From the NCBI GenBank assembly GCA_023231475.1, contig JALJEE010000886.1, forward strand, positions 1 to 22,792: a stretch of DNA of 22,792 nt, read 5' to 3'. This DNA comes from Seison nebaliae (taxonomy: Eukaryota > Rotifera > Pararotatoria > Seisonacea > Seisonidae). The translations under genes were made by a program, and so were the position numbers. This document shows, piece after piece, positions 11,432 through 20,705 of this stretch; the first letter of the stretch is position 1; each line of letters begins with the position of its first letter. Below the pieces are notes generated by a model. That model was not told where the DNA came from, made no database searches, and saw nothing but the letters and a program-made list of their open reading frames with translations.

Positions 11432-13828
11432 TCAACAATCCAACAATTTAGTTAATAGAAGACGTAGTCGTCTTGCTTCGTATGTAATCGAATTCACTCC
11501 ACTCAATAATGTTCCTTGTTGGACTTCATTATTCGCTTTGATTTTCACTCCATGAATCTCAATTTGTCGAAAGAAATAGAATAATTCTTCCAGAAACGTA
11601 TCAGATACTGAGATGGCTTGTTTAGCCATATTCTCCAGAAGTGCCAAGAAACATTTCTTTGCGTAAAACCAAGTTTCTGGCGCTAATCTTTTCACATAAG
11701 GTTCCAGACTTTTCATTACTCGCGAAATTCCGAATTGATAATTACCTTTAGCACAATATAATGTTCTATTTTTCAATTTGAATATAATTACAATTTGAAC
11801 AAATCAAAATTAACCCCACCGCTAAATTGACGATACATAAATGATGTTTTTTCACATCACCGCTCACTTCATAATTCGCTTTCTCTTCTTCTTTCTCAAT
11901 TAATTTCATCAAATCTTCTGCTCTCTCATTCTGAGTCATCATTATGTAGCAAATACAAAGATTGGCCAAAGCGATCGGTTCTACTTTTAAAATCTGAAAA
12001 TTTCCATTTTTTAAATTCAAATTTACCACAAACATTTTCCTACTAACATTTTTCTTATGTTTCTCTAAAATATTCTCATAAAATATTCCCGCGTCCTTAT
12101 ACTTCTTATCTCCCATCATATAACAAAGATGAGCGACATTCAACTTCCATTTTTCATGATCATTGCAAAACTCTAATGAATTTTTAAACAATTTTTCCAC
12201 GACCGCATAATTTTTTGCATCCCAATAAATTTTAGCTTGAGCCATCAATATCGGGATATATCTACTCAATTCATTTGACTAATCTACTTAATTAATTAAA
12301 GTAGTAACTGTTTGATGACTTGATCATATCTTGCAGCTGCTATATTCGACACTTCATTTCTTCGACGACTCTTTGCCGTTTTTACCTGATCAAAATTAAA
12401 AAAAAAATAATAAAATTCAAATGAAATTCAGAAATAACTTCATTCGTAACATTTCTTAAGTCTTCGAAATAGCCTTTCGCAATTCTCTCCAATTTGACAT
12501 AAGCATCTTCTTGTGACGTTTGTTTCGTGATAATGGCATCAAAATATTTCTGGAATGCAGGTGTCAAACACTCTTTCTCCAATTCCGGATTATTTGCACA
12601 TACATCACCCGCCATGTCATATAACTGAAAATCGAATAAAAATTATAAGAAAGTTTGAATGAAACTTCAAATTTTAAATAAATTATGAGAAGATTTTGAA
12701 AGACTTCTTTGGGCGAATCGGCAATCTGTAACAGATGTTCCAATTTGTCTAACGATTCTTCTGATTCTTCATCTACATTCGTTATTCCTATATTGTGCAA
12801 TGTGATCGGATCTAATTCTTCGATATTTCTTGGAGGCATATCAGTAAATGCTTCTCTCGCGTCTACAATTTAATGAATTATCATTAGCACGTCAATTTTA
12901 ATATAAACCTTTAAAATTCTCAAGTTCATATTCAATCGCCGCTTTTAGATTAAACGCTTCTACTAATTTACTTTCTCTTAAAACGGCCGTATTACCAACT
13001 GATGCACTATCCATACCATCTGTTATTAATCCGATATTCAATTCCGGATGATCGGTTACTCCTTTCTCAATAATTTTCGTTAATTGAGATAAAGAATTCT
13101 TATAATCTCTTTTCTTATAATAACACAAAGCGATATTATAAGCGACATCTGTATGTTAAATTAAATATTTTAAATATGAAGAAGAAAGAGACCTGTACGG
13201 AATCCAGTAAGTTTCATTCCATTCTCAAATAATTTAAGCGCTTCATCATAATTCTCATTCTCGAAGACGATACAACCAGAATTAATTGAAACATCACTAT
13301 CATTTTCTGGTAGATCATTGAGATACTCTTTCGCTTCCTGTAATTCTTTTTCATGAAATTTTATTGCCGTTTTCAATTTTATCATCTGGAAACCATTAAA
13401 ATTTTTACGAATTTACTTACTTCAATTGAAAAGATGTTTAACTTCCTTTTCTAATTTTGGATCTCGGACTTTTTTCACCTTTTCAAACGCATTTTCGTAA
13501 TGTCCCAACTTATATAGACAATGACAATGATGAAGAAGATAAATTTCTTCTGTTGGTCGTAATTCGAACAATTTCTCATAAGCGTCAGAAGCTGAAATGT
13601 AATCTTCCAATTGAAAATAACAATAGCCGACAAGTGACAATGCGGCAATATTCTCACCGCCCAAAACTACCAATTGGTCGTTCAATATATCAACTGCGTC
13701 GCTATATTTAAATTCTTTGATCTTTTAAATAAGAAAGATCAGTCAAAACATTTAGTCCCTTTCAGAAATCTAACCAGACTATAGATAACGGTGGTAAACT
13801 GGCCTTCTTTCACATTAATTCCTGTCAT
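11432..13828 (-). CDS. TTC30: Intraflagellar transport protein 70 (TTC30 / DYF-1 / fleer)
   Basis: Ten exons: 13775-13828, 13443-13721, 13193-13385, 12909-13148, 12666-12862, 12439-12624, 12309-12385, 12048-12264, 11815-11993, 11432-11765; 651 residues (human TTC30A is 665). It is a TPR-solenoid subunit of the IFT-B train that carries cargo along cilia; the family is linked to tubulin polyglutamylation. Blocks shared with human TTC30 run in order through the protein: GQFTTVIYSLIKEFKYSDAV, SLVGYCYFQLEDY, DHPELNIGLITDGMDSASVG, LVEAFNLKAAIEYEL, EELDPITLHN, YIPILMAQAKIYWDAKNY, CNDHEKWKLNVAHL, ALANLCICYIMMTQNE, HHLCIVNLAVGTLYCAKGNY and FGISRVMKSLEPY. These alignments fix every junction. The start at 13828 is favoured because the N-terminus then matches the family in length. 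Odd points: nine introns of 41-57 nt, eight starting GTT; one acceptor is GAG (before 12264). Confidence 0.95.
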
Positions 13829-14090
13829 GGTGAACCTGTTTACATATAAGAGCCCCATTACTATGGAAACGACATATTTGAAAAAAATTGAATAAAAAAT
13901 TATTTTAAGACAGATTTTCAAAACAATTCAAATTTTAAGCTTAAATGAAATATTTAAAGAATAATTCATAAATCATAATCATTTTCCAAATTTTTCAAAT
14001 ATTTTTTCTTCTTTCAATTTATAATCCCATTAAATCCTCCTAGTAATTATCTCCTATTAAATATGAATTTAGTACAAAAAAAAAATTTCA
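13829..14090. other. Intergenic gap: IFT70 promoter
   Basis: A 262-bp AT-rich gap between two minus-strand genes. It must contain the IFT70 promoter and the 3'UTR of the upstream gene. I see no TATA box or ciliary X-box that I can defend. Confidence 0.5.
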
Positions 14091-14976
14091 TTATGACATT
14101 TCGTCAGATGTCAAAAAATCCATATCGAGGTGTCGATCACCGTATCCTAATTTGAATTTACTTGATATTTTCGGTTTCTCTTGATTAATTAGCGTATTGA
14201 GAGCAGTCACCGTTTCCGTGTTGATATTATAAGCCAATTTTTTCATTTCGCTCTTAATTGTCACTTGAATCTTTTCTAAAAGTTGTGACTTGATATTTTC
14301 CAAACGTTCGTCAGAAACATTAGGAACTACATCAATCTTTTTTCCTTGTCGACCCAAATGATTATTAATTACTGGGAAATCATTAAGGAACTTTGCTCTC
14401 CATTCCGGATGTTTCTTTATCAAATAATAGAATGTGTCTCCCATTTTCTGAAAGTCTTTTGTTTTGATGAATCGTTGAAAGAATGATGCATGTAATTCAT
14501 AATAATTCGTTCCGATATTATTATTCGTAACGAAATTATACAATCCTTTCGCTCCAGTCGACAAATCGAGATATCGCTTAACAATCGACACAATTCTCAC
14601 ATCTGTTTTTGCTACGTGGTATTTATTTTGACTTAAGTGATCGAGGAATGGACGGACAATTTCTCGGAAATCAATTCCCTTAAATGAAGTGACGCTTTCA
14701 CAAATAAATTAAATTAATATTATAATTAGAATTTAAATATTTTCATCTACAAATCATTGGAATGTAGAAAAAATAAAATAAAATTTTTTCAAAAAAAAAA
14801 TCTCATTGTATTAATGAGGAAAATTTGAAAATTGTTCAACATGTTTCGAACGAGAAAGGGGAGTGTGTCAGAAAGTAAATATAAAGGAGACGTATTGTGA
14901 AATTGACTAACTACATAATAACATCAATCTGCGCTTCATCGTTGACTTTAGAAAAGTCCATCATGTTATGACTCAT
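14091..14976 (-). CDS. Unrecognised 222-residue protein
   Basis: Two exons, 14912-14976 and 14091-14694, joined across a 217-nt intron (GTTAGT...AAG), give 222 residues and a stop. I do not recognise the family. The product starts MSHNMMDFSKVNDEAQIDVI and lacks a signal peptide or membrane helix. It looks helical and charged, with aromatic-rich stretches (NYYELHASFFQRFIKTKDF, GDTFYYLIKKHPEWRAKFL) and a Lys/Glu-rich amphipathic segment near residues 150-190 that could form a coiled coil. It ends DFLTSDEMS. An in-frame TGA lies four codons upstream of the chosen ATG; the Met pair at codons 5-6 is an alternative start. The gene is head to head with AKAP1, 674 bp apart. Codon usage and the GTT donor match its neighbours, so it appears to be an ordinary host gene, but the intron join rests on frame alone with no homologue to confirm it. 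Confidence 0.72.
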
Positions 14977-15650
14977 GGTGTGTGGTCAGGAGAGAAAGAA
15001 ATAAGTATTTGATGTTTTGATTAGAAAATAAATAGAAACGAAACAAAAAAGAAAAAAAATTAATTTTTTTCACAATTTCCGGTTCAATCAACTTGGATTG
15101 GTAAGGAAGAAAAAGAAAATTGAATAAATTGTTCATTTGAAAAACGCTCATGATTTTTGGGAAAAGATGAGTGAGAGTTCAATTCAAATTTTTGCCAACG
15201 TTAAACACGTTTTATTATGAGCTTCATTTTTAGAAAGGAGAATTAATTAATTGAGATGTATGTGAGATTTGAGTGAGTACCGTGGTTCTTCGCTTAAGCT
15301 AAATTTCTCATGTTTACATGTGCAGTTTTCCCTTATCATTTTTTTCCGATGATTCGCGTCGTCTTTATTATTACAGGATACCAGTGAATGTACGTGTCTT
15401 TTGAAATGAAAGTTAAAAGTGAATCATTCTTTATCCATCTTTTTTAATGTGTTTCTTTCAAATGACTCTCATAAATCGTTGCGTAATATTTCCATTGTGA
15501 TTTGATGGGAAGATATGAAGAGAATGAAAATTGTGTGAAATAATTTTGATGTTATTTAATGTTGTCATTATTTAGAATATATTTCCATCATTCTTTCGCC
15601 GTTCTATCAATAATATTATTGCACTGTCAGGAAATTGAAGAAGAGAAAAT
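14977..15650. promoter_or_regulatory. Divergent promoter region between AKAP1 and the 222-residue gene
   Basis: A 674-bp gap separates two start codons that point away from each other, so it should hold both promoters and 5'UTRs. No TATA box at a convincing distance was found on either strand. The role is inferred from gene orientation only. Confidence 0.5.
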
Positions 15651-18600
15651 ATGAGTCGAAACCAAATTGTTTCGGGATCCTTATTCGTCACAGTTCTTGC
15701 TGTTGGAGCGTACGAATATATGAGAAGGTATCTTCCCCTCTACTTCTTTTATCCTTCTCTCCTGCTATTTCTGACACTAATATTATTTCATTGTTGATGG
15801 ACGAAGAAAATTTTGTGTTCAGGTCTAATTTATTTCTCACTAACATCATTTCGTATAACTTCTTCTCTATGACCGTAGTGATGGTAATTATTTGAGCGAG
15901 TCAATATCGAACAAATCTGTAATTCTCTTCTATTTTCTCTTCTCTTATAGAAAACGACGGAAATCTGCCTCCAGCGAACACTCTTCAATGAATGATGACA
16001 ATGACGACAATGGAGTGGAGACATCCATTGATGATAGACGTATAATGGGAGAATCCGTTGTTGAAAAAAAAGAGACTGACAATAAAAATGTTACCGATGA
16101 ATTAGAGTTGGAACTGCATATCAATGAAGAAGACAGTAATTTGGATGTAATGATAAAAGAGGATGAAGTTTCTTCTAATTCAATTCAATGGAAAAAGGAA
16201 AATTTGAAGAAAAGAATCGATGAACAAGATACACCCTCTCATCAACAGAAAGATTTGATGATTGATAAGAAAAAAGTAGAGCAATCCAAAAATAATGACA
16301 TAAAATTACATGAAGATCTTCCAAAACTTTCCTCCTTCAAATTATCAGAAATGGAAGCTTCTCCATTAGAATCTTCCGAGAGAACATTAGAAAATGTTGT
16401 ATCCGAATCATCTGATAAAAAAATGAAAGATATTCCATCTCAATCATCAGATAAAAAGGTCAGATTGGAACCGTTTGATGGAAAAGTTGAAAATATTCCA
16501 TTGGAACCGTTTGATGGAAAAGTTGAAAATATTTTGGTGGAATCTTCGGAAATATTTCAATCTGAAATTGAAGATGATATTGTAGATGAAAAATCGAAGG
16601 AAGAAAAAGAAAAAATTATATTAGATGAAAGATTGAATAAAGACATCTCAAAAGAAAATGTTATTCCAATGACAATAATTAATAAAAAATGTGAATCGAT
16701 CGAATTGTTTGATGACAGTTCATTAAACGTTGAAGATATTTTAACAAAAAACGATCAAACTCTCATAACAACAACAACAACAACAACAACAACGACGTCA
16801 CTAGTTGAGACATGTTTAGTGGAATCGAATGTTTCATCTGTTACTTGCACAATAACAACAACGACAACAACTGTATCGTCGTCGATGGGAAAGGGGAAAA
16901 TAGGTGAAAATTTAATTTCAGATTTGAAGACGCCATTATCTGTGAACAGTGAAAATGAGAGGAAGAGAATGGTGAAGTTCGCTAAGAAAGAAGTATTGAG
17001 TACTCCCAGACCAAAACGACGTCCTACTGTTGATAACGATCAGACTTTGAAAAGTGCTCTCAAATGTCAAGAAGAAATGGAGAATAGAAGACGTTCCGCA
17101 TCTGCCTCTAATTCAAAAATCGCTATCGCCAAACAGAAAGCGATTGATAAACGAAAGAATCGAAGTCGAAGTTTAATGGTTCAATCAGGAGAAGTGTCGG
17201 AAAGTTTCTCCATTCGACATCGACTCAATCGACTCAATTTTAATGATGATAATCCTTGTATGAATATTCGAGATTTGAAATTACCATCTGGTTATTGGGA
17301 ACCGATTGAAATTTATGAATTCCTCTTTCCCACTTTATTTTGTGGCGCATTAATTGGGAAGAAAGGATCATTTGTTCAAGAAATCATTCATAATTCAGCA
17401 ATCGCTTCACTTATCATAAGGAATGATGTTCGTGCAATTTATTGTCGTCAATCATTCCGAATTCCTCATCATATCGTCGCTATTGAAGGAACGACGACTT
17501 CCATCAAAATTGCCATGGCAATCATTAAAAAACGTTTTCCCAAACAACAATTGGACAAATGTTACGAATCACCTCCAAAACGACGTCCCGATTATAATTA
17601 TCGTCGTAATCATTATCATAACAATTATAATAATTCACAAAATCAACAACAACAACAACAACAAATTCACGAATATAATAATCGTCCCAATTCGACAATG
17701 AATCATCAAGTACCATTTTCATCTCGTCCACACAGATTAAGAAATGGACCACGAACTACAAATTTGGCAGCAGCTTTTGAATTATCAAATATTCTCAATA
17801 TGAAATCAAGTGGTGGGAAATGGAATAAGAATCGTAAAACTCGTAATAAGAAGAATAAAAAAACATGTGATAATCAACAAATTACTGATAATTCCGACGA
17901 ACAACAAGAACAATTTGAAAATGAATCATCCAAAATTTCAAATGAAACTCAAATTGATAATATAGAAAAAAAACGATTAGATTGTGAGAAATTATCAGAA
18001 AAAATTGAATCGACATTAAATGATGGAAAAGAGAATAAAGAAAATTTAAATATGCCAATTAATCACGAAATAATAACATCATCATTAACATCATTATCTT
18101 CCATTCCTACTCCATCGTCATCGGTTCTCTTACCATCAAATACGATAAGTTTAGATAATAATATAAGTGAACTCAATTCATCAATCGATCCATCATCTAA
18201 TAAATCGAATAGTTTAGAATCGATTGAGTTATCCAAATCATTATCATCAGAACCATTATTATTATCATTAGAACCATTAGAACAATTCTCAGAAAATTCT
18301 CAATCTCCAACTAATCGTTCAAGACGTCGTGAGAAAGTTACCAGAATAGATGTACAAGATCACTCCAATCAACTAACAGAGAATGAGGAGAGGAAACAAG
18401 TCAAATTCCATTCCGTTTCTAATAAAAAAATGACCAAATCGCCACCACTACCACCATCAAACAATTCCATAAGACGATCATCTAATTCACGAGCACATTC
18501 GGAAGGCGGTCGAATTTCCCATTATTACGTTCTCAATCCTCTCCTCTATCAAATTCAACAAAAATATGAACGTCGTTCTCGATCGAGATCAAAAGAAGCG

Positions 18601-20433
18601 ACAAAAAATGAGACAAAAGAAGAGAATGAAAATGTCCATCGTGATGGTTCCTCCCTCAGCAGCAGCAAAGAGCGAAAGAAATCGAAAGAACGTTCAAAAA
18701 CACCCGATATACTTCCTGCTCTTTATAATAATCAATATCAAAATTATGTAAATAACTTTTCTGTAAAGAATTCTTATCGAATTAAACCGCTCGCTTCAAT
18801 CATTCATCAATTAGACAATGGAGATGAAATCATCTATGAGAAAGTACAACCATATGATTACGTTCCATGGGTCGCACGTACTTACTCACGATTGAATGGA
18901 GAGTCTGATACCAGTTATATTTGTATTCCAATTCCCACACGTTCCAAACCGTTAACTGGTGAAGTCAAACCAAATTCTTCCAATAATCAAAGTTATTCTT
19001 CTTCCCTTTGTCAAATAAATTCTATTCTCTCTCTCTCTCTCTATCTCTCTCCCAGCTTCACATTATCAGCCGAGAGAAAATGTCATTTTCGAACGATCAT
19101 CATTCGCCACTAATTCAACTTGGGATCCATTTCCTGAATACATGCCACTTCCAAATATAACGGTTTTTTTTTTCAAATTAAAATTAGTTTTTTTTTTTCA
19201 AATTAAAATTAGATTTTTTTTCAAATTAAAATTAGATTTTTTTTCAAACTAAAATTAATTTTTTTTTTCAAACTAAAATTAATTTTTTTTTAAAACTCAA
19301 ATTTATTTTTTTTTTTAAAATTAAAATTAGTTTTTTTTTAAAACTAAAATTTATTTTTTTTTCAAATTAAAATTTATTTTTTTTTTTCAAACTCAAATTT
19401 ATTTTTTTTTCATATTAATTCCAGCGAATATCTCTTCCTGAAGCGGTGGATGTGAATGTGAGAGTTTGTCATATTATGTCGGCTGGTCATATCTTCGTTC
19501 AACAATCGACACATCCATCATTCCCTCATCTCTCTGATTTGGCAGATGCGATGTATCGAGTATATGAACAAGAAAAGAATGCGCCTCATCTACGTCGTCC
19601 AGTGACAGGTTCGTCTCTTATTAAATTAAATTAAATTTAGAATGTTATTAAATTAACTATTTAAATTTAAATAATTCATGAGTAGAAGGAGAATATTGTG
19701 CTGCGCCGGTGATTCTTGAAGAATTGGCACCAATTTCTGGTGACAACAATATCCGACACAAAGTAACTACACAAATGCATCCCTCGCCAATCTGTAAACG
19801 TCGAACAAGCGAACGTCTACAAATAGACGAATCGACAGTACTCGATTCAGTCAAACCTGAACCAATATTAACTTGGCAACGTGCTCAAATTGTGACATAC
19901 AATCCAGAATTAGATGAAGTTCTTCTCTATTTGTTGGATGTTGGAGGATTCCTTCGTTTACCTTCTACCGATTGTCGTCGATTGAAGTTTGAAGATTTAT
20001 TTTTCAAATTATTTTTCAAATTATTTTTCAAATTGTTTTTTTTCTATTAGAACTTCTTTTTATCATCTACCTGCACAAGCGGTTGAATGTTATTTAGATC
20101 GTGTTTATCCATTACCAGGTGACATTAATTCCATTAAATGTTTTTGAAGAAAATGTTCAAATTTTATTTTTAGGACAATCCAATTATTCGATTCAATCCA
20201 CTCAATATCTGAATGAAATTGTTGTACAGAGTGAACGATTATATGCGGTGGCTACCGCTCATGCTGTTGATGGAAATTCAATAATTTGTCTTTTTACTGT
20301 TCTACATCATAATGAAACGGTTTACATTTTTCTCATTTTTTCTTCTCAATAATTCTTTTTTTCATTTCAGCTTCTTAATGTAAATAGACAATTGTTGCGT
20401 GGTGGTTATGTTACAGATAATTTACAATCATGA
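15651..20433 (+). CDS. AKAP1: A-kinase anchor protein 1 (AKAP1 / AKAP149 / Spoonbill family)
   Basis: Eight exons: 15651-15727, 15951-18991, 19056-19162, 19425-19608, 19686-19986, 20051-20118, 20174-20319, 20371-20433; about 1328 residues. The family tethers PKA, phosphatases and mRNAs to the mitochondrial outer membrane. Residues 1-30 form a signal anchor: a hydrophobic stretch (IVSGSLFVTVLAVGAYEYM) followed by basic RRKRRK. A long acidic, Ser/Thr/Lys-rich disordered region follows. A KH domain (about residues 479-560) has the GxxG loop GKKG at about 493. The C-terminal exons encode an extended Tudor domain matching human AKAP1: MSAGHIFVQQSTHPSF (human NAGHLFVQQHTHPTF), EYCAAPVIL, VLLYLLDVGGFLRLPS and YHLPAQAVECYLDRVYPLP. 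Two RVxF-like PP1 docking motifs are present (RMVKF near 364, KQVKF near 841). I could not pin down the PKA-binding helix. The exon 2 donor is ambiguous: GTTATT at 18992, or GTCAAA at 19010 with exon 15951-19009. Confidence 0.93.
16465..16536 (+). repeat. 36-bp perfect in-frame duplication in AKAP1
   Basis: Two adjacent 36-bp copies (16465-16500 and 16501-16536) encode the 12-residue unit LEPFDGKVENIP, then LEPFDGKVENIL. The copies are identical apart from the last bases, so the duplication is recent. It lies in the disordered region. Confidence 0.9.
16768..16797 (+). repeat. Thr10 codon run (ACA/ACG) in AKAP1
   Basis: Eight ACA and two ACG codons in a row encode polythreonine in the disordered region. 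A shorter Thr run follows at about 16852-16870, and a CAA (Gln) run lies at about 17643-17663. Confidence 0.9.
19163..19424 (+). repeat. Intron 3 of AKAP1 made of about 11 tandem units of 23-25 bp
   Basis: The whole intron is a minisatellite. Each unit is a run of 8-12 T, then usually C, then AAATTAAAATTAG or a variant (AAACTAAAATTAA, AAACTCAAATTTA). The first unit begins with the donor GT, and the last ends in TTCCAG, the acceptor. Several inner units also end in TTAG. The flanking exons join in frame with a good family match. Confidence 0.9.
19987..20050 (+). repeat. Intron 5 of AKAP1 with 12-bp triplication
   Basis: This 64-nt intron contains three adjacent copies of the 12-mer ATTTTTCAAATT before its polypyrimidine tract and ATTAG acceptor. 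The core TTTTTCAAATT is the same as in the repeated units of intron 3. Confidence 0.85.
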
Positions 20434-20582
20434 ATTTTCCCATGAAACTAATTAATATTGTTTTAAAGAATTATTTCCAAAAACTTTTTTCTCTTTTCAA
20501 AGTAATTTCATTATTTTTCCTTTTCGTAAATATTTTCCTCAATCATTTACCATGGAATATTTTCGTCCAAATCTTCATCTAC

Positions 20583-20615
<33 letters not shown>
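20583..20615. repeat. (CAT)11 microsatellite
   Basis: Perfect trinucleotide run read directly, in the predicted AKAP1 3'UTR. Confidence 0.95.
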
Positions 20616-20616
<1 letters not shown>

Positions 20617-20653
20617 TTCAGTTAATATCGAGTCGTGGAAGAAGGAAGTGATT

Positions 20654-20659
20654 TTTATT
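20654..20659 (-). terminator. Poly(A) signal of MRPL39
   Basis: TTTATT on the plus strand (AATAAA on the minus strand), about 50 nt past the MRPL39 stop codon. The role is inferred from motif and position. Confidence 0.6.
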
Positions 20660-20689
20660 TCATTTATATTGACAATTTAGAAACGGAAT

Positions 20690-20695
20690 AATAAA
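20690..20695 (+). terminator. Poly(A) signal of AKAP1
   Basis: This is the only AATAAA I see between the AKAP1 stop and the end of MRPL39. It lies 11 bp from the MRPL39 stop codon, so cleavage would fall within the MRPL39 coding region on the opposite strand. The role is inferred. Confidence 0.55.
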
Positions 20696-20705
20696 TATTT
20701 TGAAT

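Larger units (their letters stand above)
20434..20705. other. Convergent 3' intergenic gap with AKAP1 and MRPL39 3'UTRs
   Basis: A 272-bp gap between two stop codons on opposite strands. It holds a (CAT)11 run and one poly(A) signal for each gene, placed so that the two transcripts should overlap. Open frames across it are low-complexity (His run from CAT) and not genes. Confidence 0.7.

Noticed and set aside
13829-13921. N-terminal extension of IFT70 to an upstream start
   Set aside because: The added residues are hydrophobic and not part of the family; the Met at 13828 gives the usual IFT70 N-terminus.
15892-15950. Apparent in-frame start upstream of AKAP1 exon 2
   Set aside because: It is intron read-through. 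Exon 1 at 15651 supplies the expected membrane anchor and joins in phase at 15951.
19163-19424. T-rich repeat array as a mobile element tail
   Set aside because: No element body, no target duplication and no coding remnants. The array fits neatly between a donor and an acceptor, so it is an intronic minisatellite.
20430-20651. Plus-strand frame with a polyhistidine run
   Set aside because: The histidines come from the (CAT)11 microsatellite in the AKAP1 3'UTR, and the frame starts at the AKAP1 stop codon.
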